A stretch of 64,000 nucleotides of DNA. Origin: Sporosalibacterium faouarense. GTDB lineage: Bacteria; Bacillota; Clostridia; Tissierellales; VENL01. The stretch lies in assembly GCF_016765695.1 (NCBI RefSeq), contig NZ_JAETGO010000034.1, positions 124,001-188,000 on the forward strand, read 5' to 3'. The notes under the pieces were generated by a model. It saw nothing but the letters and a program-made list of their open reading frames with translations, did no database searches and was not told where the DNA came from. This document shows, piece after piece, positions 43,161 through 52,482 of the stretch. The stretch's first letter is position 1; every line of letters begins with the position of its first letter. Both the position numbers and the translations under genes were made by a program.

Positions 43161-43186
43161 TCAATATGTGACATGTCACATATTGA
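43161..43186. promoter_or_regulatory. Perfect 26-bp palindrome over a start codon
   Basis: Arms TCAATATGTGACA and complement with no spacer; the centre TGTGA-CATG-TCACA resembles Crp/Fnr-family half-sites with a short gap. It overlaps ATG 43173 and would block translation or transcription. It directly abuts the RIT1 right end. Confidence 0.5.
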
Positions 43187-44447
43187 AAAATATGGTTTTA
43201 GTGATTCGGATATGCCCTTTATAAAAGATCATATTAGAATAGCTATGGGATTAAATCCTAATGGAAAGAAAACTTTTAATAATGAATTGGATGCTGTCAA
43301 AGATTCCAAAGGAATCAGTCTCCCAGTAGTTGCCAAAGTAGATGGCCCATGTGAGCGTTGTATAAAAGAACACTGTGAGTGCATGGAAGTGGGCAAGTAT
43401 GAAACTGAAATGTATATAAGAAACGATGATTCAATAATTTCAAATAAAGAGGCTATAAACTGCGGTTATCATATTCCGGAATGTGACTTTGGGGCGCTAG
43501 TTGATAAAATTGAGTTTATGCCTGTCGTTAATCTGTTAAAGGATGAGAAAACACCTGTCTATGCAACAGTGGCTCCAGCAATAATTGGCCAGTTTGGAGA
43601 TAATGTCAGCATGGGTAAGCTGAGAACTGCATTAAAACAACTTGGCTTCGAAGATGTGATTGAGGTTGCTTTGTTTGCAGATATTTTAACGATGAAGGAA
43701 GCTTTTGAGTTCAATCAATTAGTGAAAAATGAAGAGGATTTTTTCTTAACGAGTTGTTGTTGCCCTATATGGTTCAACATGGTCAAAAAGAGTTATCCGG
43801 AAATATATAAATATATGTCACCTTCAGTTTCACCGATGATTGCATCAGGAAGAATTCTTAAAGAACTATACAAGGGGGCAAAAGTAGTGTTCATAGCACC
43901 ATGTATTGCAAAAAAGGCTGAAATAAAGGACCCTGATTTAGTGGGTGCGATTGATTTTGTGTTGAATTTTAGAGAACTTAAGGAGATATTTGATGTTCTA
44001 GAGATTGATTTGGAGGGACTTCAAGGGGATGAAAAGGATCAGGGATCCTTAGGTGGAAGACTTTATGCGCGAACTGGTGGTGTTAGTTTTTCTGTTAAAA
44101 CAGTTGTAAATAGGTTGGAACCAAGCAGAGTTATTAAGTTGAAACCCAATAAAGTTAACGGTGTAAAAGAATGCAAGGAAGTGTTGGAAGATCTTAAGAA
44201 TGGTAAAAAAATGAATGCTAACTTTATCGAAGGGATGGGTTGCGTAGGTGGTTGTGTGGGTGGACCAAGGACAAACATTGATAAGGATAAGGCAACCAAA
44301 TATGTTAATGATTTTGGAGAAGACTCCTATATTTTAACCCCCTTTGACAATCTCAATGCAATGAAGATACTAGAACTCTTCGGAATTAATTCCATTGAAG
44401 AAATCATAGAGAATGAAAAGATGAATAGAATATTAACTAGGGAATAG
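43173..44447 (+). CDS. [FeFe]-hydrogenase-like H-cluster protein
   Basis: 424 residues. All H-cluster motifs appear in variant form: TSCCCPIWF (L1), FIAPCIAKKAEI (L2) and GMGCVGGCVGGP (L3). An N-terminal CERCIKEHCEC (residues ~61-71) could hold a further cluster. APAIIGQFG and SPMIASGRIL are family positions. It is shorter than catalytic HydA and lacks the full ferredoxin domains, so a sensory (HydS-like) or monomeric role is possible. The start is uncertain: no ribosome site, and RIT1 lies 13 bp upstream, so the 5' end may be lost. Confidence 0.78.
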   Translation: MSHIEKYGFSDSDMPFIKDHIRIAMGLNPNGKKTFNNELDAVKDSKGISLPVVAKVDGPCERCIKEHCECMEVGKYETEMYIRNDDSIISNKEAINCGYHIPECDFGALVDKIEFMPVVNLLKDEKTPVYATVAPAIIGQFGDNVSMGKLRTALKQLGFEDVIEVALFADILTMKEAFEFNQLVKNEEDFFLTSCCCPIWFNMVKKSYPEIYKYMSPSVSPMIASGRILKELYKGAKVVFIAPCIAKKAEIKDPDLVGAIDFVLNFRELKEIFDVLEIDLEGLQGDEKDQGSLGGRLYARTGGVSFSVKTVVNRLEPSRVIKLKPNKVNGVKECKEVLEDLKNGKKMNANFIEGMGCVGGCVGGPRTNIDKDKATKYVNDFGEDSYILTPFDNLNAMKILELFGINSIEEIIENEKMNRILTRE

Positions 44448-44586
44448 AAATTAAACAAATCTAAATAGTGCTTCAGAAATGGGACCTACATTTTTAAGTG
44501 GAAAAATAAGTTTATCTGTTTTACCAGAACCATAGATAAGTATTTGAAGCTAGTAAATTTAGAACAATATAAATATTATTATCCCA

Positions 44587-44697
44587 AAGAACTTGTATTC
44601 TAGTAACTCATGATATAGATGAGGCGTTAGATTTAGGAAACAAAATGAAAGTTAGATTTTTAGAGTATAAATTTATAGGGAAATGTGAAAGTGTTTG
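44587..44697 (+). pseudogene. ABC transporter ATPase scrap
   Basis: RTCILVTHDIDEALDLGNKM matches the Walker B-to-H-loop end of osmoprotectant/nitrate-type ABC ATPases, followed by a quick stop. Nothing else of the gene remains. Confidence 0.6.
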
Positions 44698-44737
44698 AAG
44701 GTAGAAGCTACATGGGTTGGTAAAATAAATAGGAGTA

Positions 44738-44780
44738 AAAAGCCAAGCTAAGATTTTATTATCTTAGCTTGGCTTTTTAT
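44738..44780 (+). terminator. Hairpin terminator
   Basis: AAAAGCCAAGCTAAGAT / ATCTTAGCTTGGCTTTT with a six-base loop and a T-run. Confidence 0.85.
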
Positions 44781-44891
44781 ACACATATATAAGATAAATG
44801 TCAAATAATGAAGATTATAATTAACTTTTTATATAAATCTTAGACTAAAGGGTATATTATTAACAAATAGAAATTGAAGGGAGTTTTTGCA

Positions 44892-46970
44892 ATGGATAAA
44901 AAAGATCATCATAATAAGCATAAACATGAAAACAATGAAGAACAGAATCATGAAAAACATAATCATGAAAAACATAATCATGAAGAAGAACATCAAGATC
45001 AGGACGATCATGGGGGTCATGACCATCACAACCATCATGAAATGATGATAGAAGATTTTAAAAGGAGACTTTTTATATCTCTAATTGTTACAATTCCTAT
45101 ACTCATTCTTTCACCTATGATTCAAGAATGGACAAACATAGAGATTACCTTTACTGGAAGTAATTATGTGCTATTTGCACTTGCTACATTTATATATTTT
45201 TATGGTGGTTGGCCATTTTTAACAGGACTCAAAGATGAATTAAAAGAGAAAAAGCCTGGTATGATGACTCTAATAGCTATGGCAATTTCAGTAGCATATT
45301 TATATAGTACAGCTACAATATTTGGACTTGAAGGAAATGATTTCTTTTGGGAACTTGCAACACTTATCGATATTATGCTTTTAGGTCATTGGATTGAAAT
45401 GAGATCCGTATTAAGTGCATCAGATGCATTAAATAAATTGGCTGAACTTATGCCAAACACAGCTCATTTATTCAAAGATGGAGAGGTAATAGAGGTGGAC
45501 ATAAGTGAGCTACGTTCTGAAGATAAGATACTCATAAAGCCAGGAGAAAAGGTTCCAGCTGATGGAATTATTGTAAAGGGAACAAGTCATATAAATGAAT
45601 CAATGTTAACAGGAGAATCAAAACCTATTGAAAAAGGTGAAGGTGATAAACTTATAGGAGGATCTATAAATGGGGATGGATCCATAGAAGTAGAAGTTAA
45701 AAACATTGGAAAAGATTCATATTTATCAAAAGTTATAGATATGGTTGAAAAAGCACAACAGTCTAAATCTAAAACTCAACATTTAGCAGACAAAGCGGCT
45801 TTTTGGCTAACTATAATAGCACTTACTGTAGGATTTGCAACACTTTTTGTGTGGTATAACATAACTGGAGATTTTGCATTTGCCATAGCAAGGATGGCTA
45901 CAGTAATGGTAATAACATGTCCTCATGCGCTTGGACTTGCAACTCCATTAGTAGTAGCAACATCTACAGCACAATCAGCCAAAAATGGTCTGCTCATAAG
46001 AAATAGAACCCAATTTGAAAATTCAAGAAAAGTTGATACTGTAATATTTGATAAAACAGGAACACTTACTCATGGAGAGTTTGGAGTAAATTTCATAGAA
46101 ATATTTGATGATAGTTATACTGAAGATAAAATAATAGAATTTGCTGCAACTCTTGAAAACAATTCTGAACATCCAATTGCAACTGGAATAATAAAAAAGC
46201 AAGAGGAAATGGGATTGTCTACTTTAGATATGGAGGATTTTAAGGCTATTCAAGGGAAAGGTGTGGAAGGAACCATAGATGGCAAAGATGTAATGGTAGT
46301 GAGTCCTGGATATTTAAGAGAAAACAATATTAAAGTGCCTAGAGACCTACCAGAACATGGTGTATCAACTGATGTGTTTTTAATTATAGATGATAAATTA
46401 ATTGCAGCAATAGGACTTTCCGATAAGATAAGAGAAGAATCATATAATGCAATAAAGAGACTTAAAGAAGAAGGGATTAAAACATGGATGCTTACAGGTG
46501 ATAATCAAAAAACAGCAAAACAAGTATCTGAAGAATTAGGATTAGATGGATATTTTGCAGAAGTATTGCCTGAGCAAAAACAAGAAAAGATTAAAGAATT
46601 ACAATCAGAAGGTAGATTGGTAGCAATGACTGGAGATGGAGTAAATGACGCACCAGCATTAGCCCAAGCTGATGTAGGTATAGCAATAGGATCTGGTACA
46701 GATGTTGCAGCTGAAACGGCAGATATCATACTTGTAAACTCTAATCCAGGAGATGTAGTATCTCTCATTGATTTTGGTAAATCTACCTATAAAAAGATGA
46801 TACAAAATCTTATATGGGCAACGGGATACAATGTATTTGCAATACCACTTGCAGCGGGAGTACTATCTGGTATTGGAATAGTGATTTCTCCAGCAGTAGG
46901 AGCAGTTCTTATGTCACTTAGTACAATAATAGTAGCAATAAATGCTAAACTTCTTAAATTAGATAGATAA
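44892..46970 (+). CDS. copB: CopB-type copper/silver P1B ATPase
   Basis: 692 residues from ATG 44892, 9 bp after GAAGGGAG. The N-terminus is a His-rich metal-binding tail (repeats of HNHEKHNHE; about 25 His in 55 residues) in place of HMA domains. Transmembrane CPH motif: TCPHALGLATP at 343-345. TGES, DKTGTLTHG (387), HPIA and GDGVNDAP are present. CPH plus a His-rich tail define the CopB/P1B-3 class that exports Cu(I)/Cu(II) or Ag(I). It is followed after 24 bp by a multicopper oxidase. Confidence 0.93.
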   Translation: MDKKDHHNKHKHENNEEQNHEKHNHEKHNHEEEHQDQDDHGGHDHHNHHEMMIEDFKRRLFISLIVTIPILILSPMIQEWTNIEITFTGSNYVLFALATFIYFYGGWPFLTGLKDELKEKKPGMMTLIAMAISVAYLYSTATIFGLEGNDFFWELATLIDIMLLGHWIEMRSVLSASDALNKLAELMPNTAHLFKDGEVIEVDISELRSEDKILIKPGEKVPADGIIVKGTSHINESMLTGESKPIEKGEGDKLIGGSINGDGSIEVEVKNIGKDSYLSKVIDMVEKAQQSKSKTQHLADKAAFWLTIIALTVGFATLFVWYNITGDFAFAIARMATVMVITCPHALGLATPLVVATSTAQSAKNGLLIRNRTQFENSRKVDTVIFDKTGTLTHGEFGVNFIEIFDDSYTEDKIIEFAATLENNSEHPIATGIIKKQEEMGLSTLDMEDFKAIQGKGVEGTIDGKDVMVVSPGYLRENNIKVPRDLPEHGVSTDVFLIIDDKLIAAIGLSDKIREESYNAIKRLKEEGIKTWMLTGDNQKTAKQVSEELGLDGYFAEVLPEQKQEKIKELQSEGRLVAMTGDGVNDAPALAQADVGIAIGSGTDVAAETADIILVNSNPGDVVSLIDFGKSTYKKMIQNLIWATGYNVFAIPLAAGVLSGIGIVISPAVGAVLMSLSTIIVAINAKLLKLDR

Positions 46971-46994
46971 ATATAATGGGAATAAGGTGATTTT

Positions 46995-48452
46995 ATGAAT
47001 AAAAATATTAAATGGTATGTGATTATATCTTTTTCTGTAATATTTCTTATAGCATATGCAGCTTACTTTTTTACAGATATAGGAAGAGGTCTAGGAGCAC
47101 TAGGAGATGATGATAATAGAATAGAGGAACCATTAGATAATAATAAATTGCCTATTCCACCACTTTTAGAAGATAAGAACCCTGAAGAAGGAAAGGCAGA
47201 GTTTGATTTAAAAGTCCAATATGGAAAAACAGAGTTTATAAAAGGCTATGAAGCAAATACTTTAGGATACAATGGAAATTATTTAGGCCCTGTAATAAGA
47301 GTAAATAAAGGTGATGATGTAAAAATAAATATCAATAACACATTGGATGAACCCACTACAGTTCATTGGCATGGATTAGAAGTAGCAGGAGAAATGGATG
47401 GTGGTCCACATCAAGTAGTAGATCCAAATACTACATGGGAACCATATTTTACAATAGACCAGCCTGCAGCAACACTTTGGTATCATCCACATTTACTTCA
47501 TAAAACAGGAGAGCAGGTATATAAAGGTCTTGCAGGGCTTTTTTATATAAACGATGAAAGTTCCGAAAGATTGGATATACCAAAGGAATATGGAGTAAAT
47601 GATATTCCACTGGTCATTCAAGACAAGAGATTTACTAATAATGGAAATATTCCTTATGATTTAGATATGAGAGATATAATGAATGGATTTTTAGGAGATA
47701 CAGTAATAATAAATGGAGCATTGAACCCCCAATTAGATGTTAAAAGTGAAGTAATTAGACTTAGACTTTTAAATGGTTCAAATGCAAGGACATATGAGTT
47801 TAATTTTAATGAGAATAATGAATTCCATCAAATAGCATCAGATGGAGGTTTCTTAGAAGAAAGTGTAAAAATGAATGTAGTATCACTTGCACCAGCTGAA
47901 AGGGCAGAAATACTATTAGATTTATCAGATTATAATGTGGGAGATAAAATAACTCTTAGAGATGCCAATTACAATTTAATGACTATAAATATAGTAGAAG
48001 ATAATAATAAAGATATAGACATACCTAAAAAGTTAGTAGAAATAGATGATTACAACAAAGATGAAATAGTACGTTCAAGAGAGTTTGTAATGAGTGGTAT
48101 GGGACCAATGGTGACTATAAATGGTAAACAAATGAATATGGATAGGATAGATGAAAAATTAAATTTAAACGAATTAGAAGAATGGGTCATAAGAAATGAG
48201 TCATCAGGAATGGGTATGATGAACTCCACTCCACATCCATTTCATGTTCATGGAGTACAATTCCAAGTAATAGAAAGAGATGGAGGAGCTCCTCCACTAA
48301 ATGAAAGAGGTTGGAAGGATACTGTAATGGTAGATAATGGTGAAGAAGTAAAGATACTAGCCAAGTTTAGAAAAAAAGGATTATTTATGTATCATTGCCA
48401 CATATTAGAGCATGAGGATTCGGGAATGATGGGTCAATTTTTAGTTGAATAA
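46995..48452 (+). CDS. Multicopper oxidase (CueO/Mco-like)
   Basis: 485 residues. An N-terminal membrane anchor or uncleaved signal (about 7-27) puts it outside the membrane. Copper ligands: THWHGLE, WYHPHLLHKT, HPFHVHGVQ and HCHILEHEDSGMM, the last with T1 Cys-His and axial Met. A Met-rich strip (MSGMGPMVTINGKQMNMD) near 365-380 may bind extra Cu(I). It likely oxidises Cu(I) to Cu(II). A copper oxidase that needs O2 is unusual in an anaerobe and suggests O2 exposure or another oxidant. Confidence 0.9.
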   Translation: MNKNIKWYVIISFSVIFLIAYAAYFFTDIGRGLGALGDDDNRIEEPLDNNKLPIPPLLEDKNPEEGKAEFDLKVQYGKTEFIKGYEANTLGYNGNYLGPVIRVNKGDDVKININNTLDEPTTVHWHGLEVAGEMDGGPHQVVDPNTTWEPYFTIDQPAATLWYHPHLLHKTGEQVYKGLAGLFYINDESSERLDIPKEYGVNDIPLVIQDKRFTNNGNIPYDLDMRDIMNGFLGDTVIINGALNPQLDVKSEVIRLRLLNGSNARTYEFNFNENNEFHQIASDGGFLEESVKMNVVSLAPAERAEILLDLSDYNVGDKITLRDANYNLMTINIVEDNNKDIDIPKKLVEIDDYNKDEIVRSREFVMSGMGPMVTINGKQMNMDRIDEKLNLNELEEWVIRNESSGMGMMNSTPHPFHVHGVQFQVIERDGGAPPLNERGWKDTVMVDNGEEVKILAKFRKKGLFMYHCHILEHEDSGMMGQFLVE

Positions 48453-48480
48453 TGAATAAATTGATTGGAAGGATGATTAT

Positions 48481-48714
48481 ATGTATTATGGATTTAGAGA
48501 TATGTTATCGAATATGGTAATTGTTTGGATTATACCATTAATATTATTATTTTTGATAGGTATATCAATATATATGATAAGAAAAAATAAAAAGGAAGAT
48601 GATCAACATATTAATAATTCAGCTCTTAAAATACTGGATGAAAGATTTGCTAAGGGTGAAATAGACGAAGAAGAATATAACAGAAAGAAAAACAATTTAA
48701 ATACTTCTAAATAA
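48481..48714 (+). CDS. Small SHOCT-domain membrane protein
   Basis: 77 residues: one membrane helix (about 11-33) and a SHOCT tail ILDERFAKGEIDEEEYNRKK. It starts 28 bp after the multicopper oxidase, probably the last gene of the copper operon. It resembles the protein at 18421 in size and layout. Role unknown. Confidence 0.75.
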   Translation: MYYGFRDMLSNMVIVWIIPLILLFLIGISIYMIRKNKKEDDQHINNSALKILDERFAKGEIDEEEYNRKKNNLNTSK

Positions 48715-48788
48715 TAAAATACTTTTATATAAATGTAAGCGTCAAAAAATAGATGCATGGAAATTGAATTTAATAGTTGATACAATAA

Positions 48789-48831
48789 ATCCAGTAGATA
48801 TTCGGAGTAATTTTTCTACTGGATAATTTTT
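48789..48831 (+). terminator. Terminator reading from the copper operon
   Basis: ATCCAGTAGA / TCTACTGGAT hairpin followed by ATTTTTTTA on the plus strand, within the IS66 end. It should stop copper-operon transcripts before the IS. Confidence 0.65.
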
Positions 48832-49059
48832 TTATGATTTAGTTTTAATTTTTAAGTCATCAGGTAAGTTCTTTGAAAAAGGTAATATTTTTAATAGGTT
48901 TTCTTTATCCGTAGGATCTATTTCTGTAAATTTATCAATAAGGTAAAGTAAGTATTTTTCAATTATTAAGTTGTTATTTTTAGCAGTTTCAATGATACTA
49001 TAAAGTAATGCACTTGATTCTGCCCCTTTAGTTGAAGTTGAAAACAACCAGTTTTTGCG
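48832..49059 (-). pseudogene. IS66 TnpC, 3' piece
   Basis: RKNWLFSTSTKGAESSALLY and the following IIETAKNNNLIIEKYLLYLI form the normal end of IS66 transposases. It is separated from its 5' piece (52483-53881) by RIT2. Confidence 0.85.
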
Positions 49060-49103
49060 ATTATGTGCTTAAGAGCATAAAAGAAATTATGCGCTGAGTT
49101 ATG

Positions 49104-49178
49104 TTATGTGCTGAATCTGTTAACCGTGATAGCTATCTCAATGACTATAAGGTTTACCTATAAAGATTCAGCACATAA
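49104..49178. repeat. RIT2 subterminal inverted repeat
   Basis: TTATGTGCTGAATCT (49104-49118) and AGATTCAGCACATAA (49164-49178), perfect. It contains the outer-end motif TTATGTGCT and lies on the recombinase-C side, as in RIT1. Confidence 0.75.
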
Positions 49179-49186
49179 TTTATCTA

Positions 49187-50194
49187 TCATAATGATTTTA
49201 AAAATTGAAGGATATCATTAGCAGCATTATATCTGCTATTTAAATATCTAGGCTCTGGTTCATGCAATTTCTTTAAGGCATTTTCTTTTAACTTCATGTC
49301 AGCTATCATATATTTGTGTGTTGTCTCAATGCTTTCATGTCCAAGCCATATAGCAATTGTTGAAATATCAACACCTGATTGAAGCAGACTCATTGCGGTG
49401 GAATGGCGGAATACATGTGGTGTTACTGACTTGTATTCTAATGAAGGACATTTACAGGACGCTTCTTTTGCTATACAGGCTATTCTGTAACGTACACCTG
49501 AACGTGTTAGGTGTTCAACATTTCTGCCAGATAGCAAATAATCATTGTTGTGAATTTCATGCTCATTCATGTACTGAATAAGATACTTAGTTGTGGTCTG
49601 CCATAAAGGAATGGTCCGCTCTTTCCTTCCTTTTCCCATGATTCTCAGATGGCACGATCCATTACTGGGAATAATGACATCTTTTCTTTGCATTGATATC
49701 ATCTCTGATACCCGCATTCCTGAGTTATACAGAAGGAGAATCATAAGGTAATCACGCCTTCCATCAGGAGTTGAGCTTTTACAAGTGTTGAGTAGTGCAT
49801 CAATTTCTTCTTTTGTCAAATAACTAATTTCTTTCTTTTCTACATTCCGGAACGGTATCGCTTTTACTCTACGCACAATACTCAAGTATTCTGGAGCTTC
49901 GTATGATATATATTCCATAAATGATTTTATTGCGGCAAGTCTGTTATTAACTGTTTTACATTTGTTTTTTCTATGGCTCTCAAGATAGTTCAGAAATTCC
50001 ACAACAGTATCTGCATTTATCGCTTCCATGGTTATTGTATATGCACTAACGCCATGCTCATCATTCATGTATTTCAAAAATATACGAAAAGTATCCTTGT
50101 AGGACTGAATAGTATAATAGGATACCTTCTGTTGATTAATCAGTCGTTCTAGAAAAAAATTTTGGAGCAGTCCCTGGAAGTCACTATTCTTCAT
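49187..50194 (-). CDS. RIT2 tyrosine recombinase C
   Basis: 335 residues from ATG 50194, preceded by a GGGG-rich stretch; upstream starts would overlap recombinase B more. Catalytic set: Arg in NSGMRVSEMIS, His-x-x-Arg in HVFRHSTAMSLL, His in LGHESIETTHKYMIA and Tyr. XerD-like. Overlaps recombinase B by 11 bp. Confidence 0.87.
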   Translation of the reverse strand: MKNSDFQGLLQNFFLERLINQQKVSYYTIQSYKDTFRIFLKYMNDEHGVSAYTITMEAINADTVVEFLNYLESHRKNKCKTVNNRLAAIKSFMEYISYEAPEYLSIVRRVKAIPFRNVEKKEISYLTKEEIDALLNTCKSSTPDGRRDYLMILLLYNSGMRVSEMISMQRKDVIIPSNGSCHLRIMGKGRKERTIPLWQTTTKYLIQYMNEHEIHNNDYLLSGRNVEHLTRSGVRYRIACIAKEASCKCPSLEYKSVTPHVFRHSTAMSLLQSGVDISTIAIWLGHESIETTHKYMIADMKLKENALKKLHEPEPRYLNSRYNAANDILQFLKSL

Positions 50195-51146
50195 AGATAA
50201 CACCCCTATCCCCATAAAAAAATTTTTCGAAGCTTTTAGTAGCAAACTCCATAAGTTCTGGTGTTCCAGTCAAATACCAGTAAGTATCTGCTACTTTAAC
50301 ATGTCCAAGATACGTAGAAAGATATAGTATCTTGCTATCCACGTTTATGCCACTCTTAAGCCAGCCAAGGAGCCTATTACATGCAAACGAATGGCGTATG
50401 TCATATAGCCTTGGGGGGCGTCTGTTCCATTCTTTTGTCTCAGTCAGCAGATTATCTCTTATCACTTGCAATGCATATTCTAAATTACGAAGTGCAAGTT
50501 TGTGGCTTCCTGTCATAATCAAAAAATGTTGGTCTGAAAAATCTTTCCTCAGTTTATCCCTATCCTCCACATAAAGTCTTAGTTTTGATACAGTAGTTTC
50601 ATGTAAAGGAAGGGTCCGACTTTTTGAGAACTTAGTTTCTCTTACTGTAATGTGTCCATTGTTTAAATCAACGTCTTTATTCATCAATTGACATACTTCG
50701 CTAGGGCGCATCCCCGTTGACCACAAAAGACCAATTGCAGTTGGGATTGTTCTACATCTGAGACCGTCTGGTGAATGTAATTCTGAAGCGGCCTTCATAA
50801 GAATAGAAACTTCTTCCTTAGTAAAAATATATGGAGTTGTTCTACCATGACATTTACCAAACATTCCTTTTGGTGGTACCTCTGTCATAGGATCAAAAAC
50901 ACAGATATATTTTGCAAATGTTCTAACTGTCTCCATCCTTCTTGCCATATACCATCGTGAATAATTCGGTTTAAGAGTAGCCCATTGAAACGCAATATCT
51001 TCTGTTAGTGAGCCATTATGATCAATGGCAGCAGTATACTTAGCAAATCGCCTAAGTTCCTCAGACTCAATTTTAATTTGATAACCAAGTCCTTTTTTGT
51101 ATGAAATATATTCTTCCACCTGCCTAGAGATAAGATTGCTAATCAT
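50184..51146 (-). CDS. RIT2 tyrosine recombinase B
   Basis: 320 residues from ATG 51146, overlapping recombinase A by 4 bp (ATGA). Catalytic set: Arg in STGMRPSEVCQL, His-x-x-Arg in YDIRHSFACNRL with Tyr-Asp in place of the usual His context, His in LGHVKVADTYWYL with Tyr. The same odd Tyr region as RIT1 recombinase B supports a distinct role of this subunit. Confidence 0.85.
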   Translation of the reverse strand: MISNLISRQVEEYISYKKGLGYQIKIESEELRRFAKYTAAIDHNGSLTEDIAFQWATLKPNYSRWYMARRMETVRTFAKYICVFDPMTEVPPKGMFGKCHGRTTPYIFTKEEVSILMKAASELHSPDGLRCRTIPTAIGLLWSTGMRPSEVCQLMNKDVDLNNGHITVRETKFSKSRTLPLHETTVSKLRLYVEDRDKLRKDFSDQHFLIMTGSHKLALRNLEYALQVIRDNLLTETKEWNRRPPRLYDIRHSFACNRLLGWLKSGINVDSKILYLSTYLGHVKVADTYWYLTGTPELMEFATKSFEKFFYGDRGVIYEE

Positions 51147-52351
51147 ACTATCACCTCCGGCCATGTACCAGCCACATCCTGTAACTGATTGAAGTCTAGC
51201 TTAGTATAAATGCACGTTGTTTCAATAGATTCGTGACCAAGTACATCTGCGATAGTCTTTAAATCGACGCCACTATTAATCATTTCTTTAGCAGCAGTAT
51301 GCCTTAGCATATGGGTACCTGTGAAGTTATCTAAACCTGCTCTGATAGCAGCACTTCTAACTGTATTGCGAACCTGAGATGTTCCCATTGCCTCCCCTTG
51401 TCGGTTTTTAAATCTTACAAACAAAATCCTCTCTGATGTGGCAGGACGAAAGTGTAATAAGTATGCTTCGATAGCCTGTCCTGTAATTGCATGCAAAGGA
51501 AGAATTCTTTTGAAATGGGACTTAGTTTTCTTTATGGCTACAATCCCCTGCATCCAATCGAAGTCATCTAGTGACAGTCCTGCAACCTCTGAACAACGTA
51601 GACCTAGATCTTTTAAGCATCGTGCAATAGCATAGTTACGAATACCAGATGGCTTGTTTCTGTCATAAGAGGAAAAGAGACGGTCTAACTCTGTATCTGA
51701 TAGATATTTTGGAAGACTTGCTCGTTTCCATACAGGTGATGTCATTGGCAATTTTAGTATTGCTTCTGATTTAAAACCGTCGGAGAATTCAAGGAATCTG
51801 ATATAACTCCTAATCCTAACGATAATAGTCTTCTTCGATGCCACTGAAACATGTGAAATAGTGCGAACAAAATAAATATGAACATGTTCAACAGTTATTT
51901 TTTCTGGTGAAAAATCTTTTTTTGGGAAGCTGCTATATAAAAAAGTTTTAACTGTATTGCATTGTGAAACAATTGTATTATCACTAAGTTTTGCTACTTT
52001 CTTTAAATACTCTCGAAATCTTTGTATTTCTAATTCAATAGACATATCCAAGTCATAGTCTTTGGCATTAAGCCTTTTAGTAAATTGATTTCCACTGGTA
52101 AAGTAATAGTAAGTATGAAGCGCAGCTTGAATCATACTCTTTTGTGATGTTAATGGAATTTCTGCTATATATTCGCATATAATTCTCTTTAATTCCGAAC
52201 AATTCATCTGCAAAATTGAATATTTAACCTTGCATTCTAAAAATGCTGTAACCTTCCGAATATACATTGGAATAATATGCTTGGAATACCCGTTTTTCAT
52301 AAGGTATTCCCTGAATTCAGTTACATTCTTGGTTTTCATTTCATTTTTCAT
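51143..52351 (-). CDS. RIT2 tyrosine recombinase A
   Basis: 402 residues from ATG 52351, about 10 bp after AAAGGAG. Two N-terminal core-binding segments, then the catalytic domain: Arg in DLGLRCSEVAGL, His-x-x-Arg in HMLRHTAAKEMI, His in LGHESIETTCIYTK with Tyr. First gene of the trio. Confidence 0.87.
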   Translation of the reverse strand: MKNEMKTKNVTEFREYLMKNGYSKHIIPMYIRKVTAFLECKVKYSILQMNCSELKRIICEYIAEIPLTSQKSMIQAALHTYYYFTSGNQFTKRLNAKDYDLDMSIELEIQRFREYLKKVAKLSDNTIVSQCNTVKTFLYSSFPKKDFSPEKITVEHVHIYFVRTISHVSVASKKTIIVRIRSYIRFLEFSDGFKSEAILKLPMTSPVWKRASLPKYLSDTELDRLFSSYDRNKPSGIRNYAIARCLKDLGLRCSEVAGLSLDDFDWMQGIVAIKKTKSHFKRILPLHAITGQAIEAYLLHFRPATSERILFVRFKNRQGEAMGTSQVRNTVRSAAIRAGLDNFTGTHMLRHTAAKEMINSGVDLKTIADVLGHESIETTCIYTKLDFNQLQDVAGTWPEVIV

Positions 52352-52482
52352 AAGTATTGGCTCCTTTTTGCTTTAGTATTAGCCAAAATACTTATGGTGT
52401 TATGTTCTGAAATCAAATATAATTTTGAGAAAATTACAAAGTAATACTGTTACTGGAAACATAACTTAGTTCAACACATAAT

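Larger units (their letters stand above)
49060..52482 (-). mobile_element. RIT element 2 (recombinase in trio), inserted in IS66 tnpC
   Basis: Three overlapping tyrosine recombinases of 402, 320 and 335 residues on the minus strand, order A-B-C as in RIT1. Outer ends are ATTATGTGCTT (49060) and, on the complement, ATTATGTGTTG from 52482. Flanking tnpC halves prove a single insertion of 3.42 kb. It differs strongly in sequence from RIT1, so the two arrived separately. Confidence 0.85.

Noticed and set aside
44829..45038. Met/Phe-rich ORF on the minus strand
   Set aside because: It is the antisense of the His-rich tail of copB.
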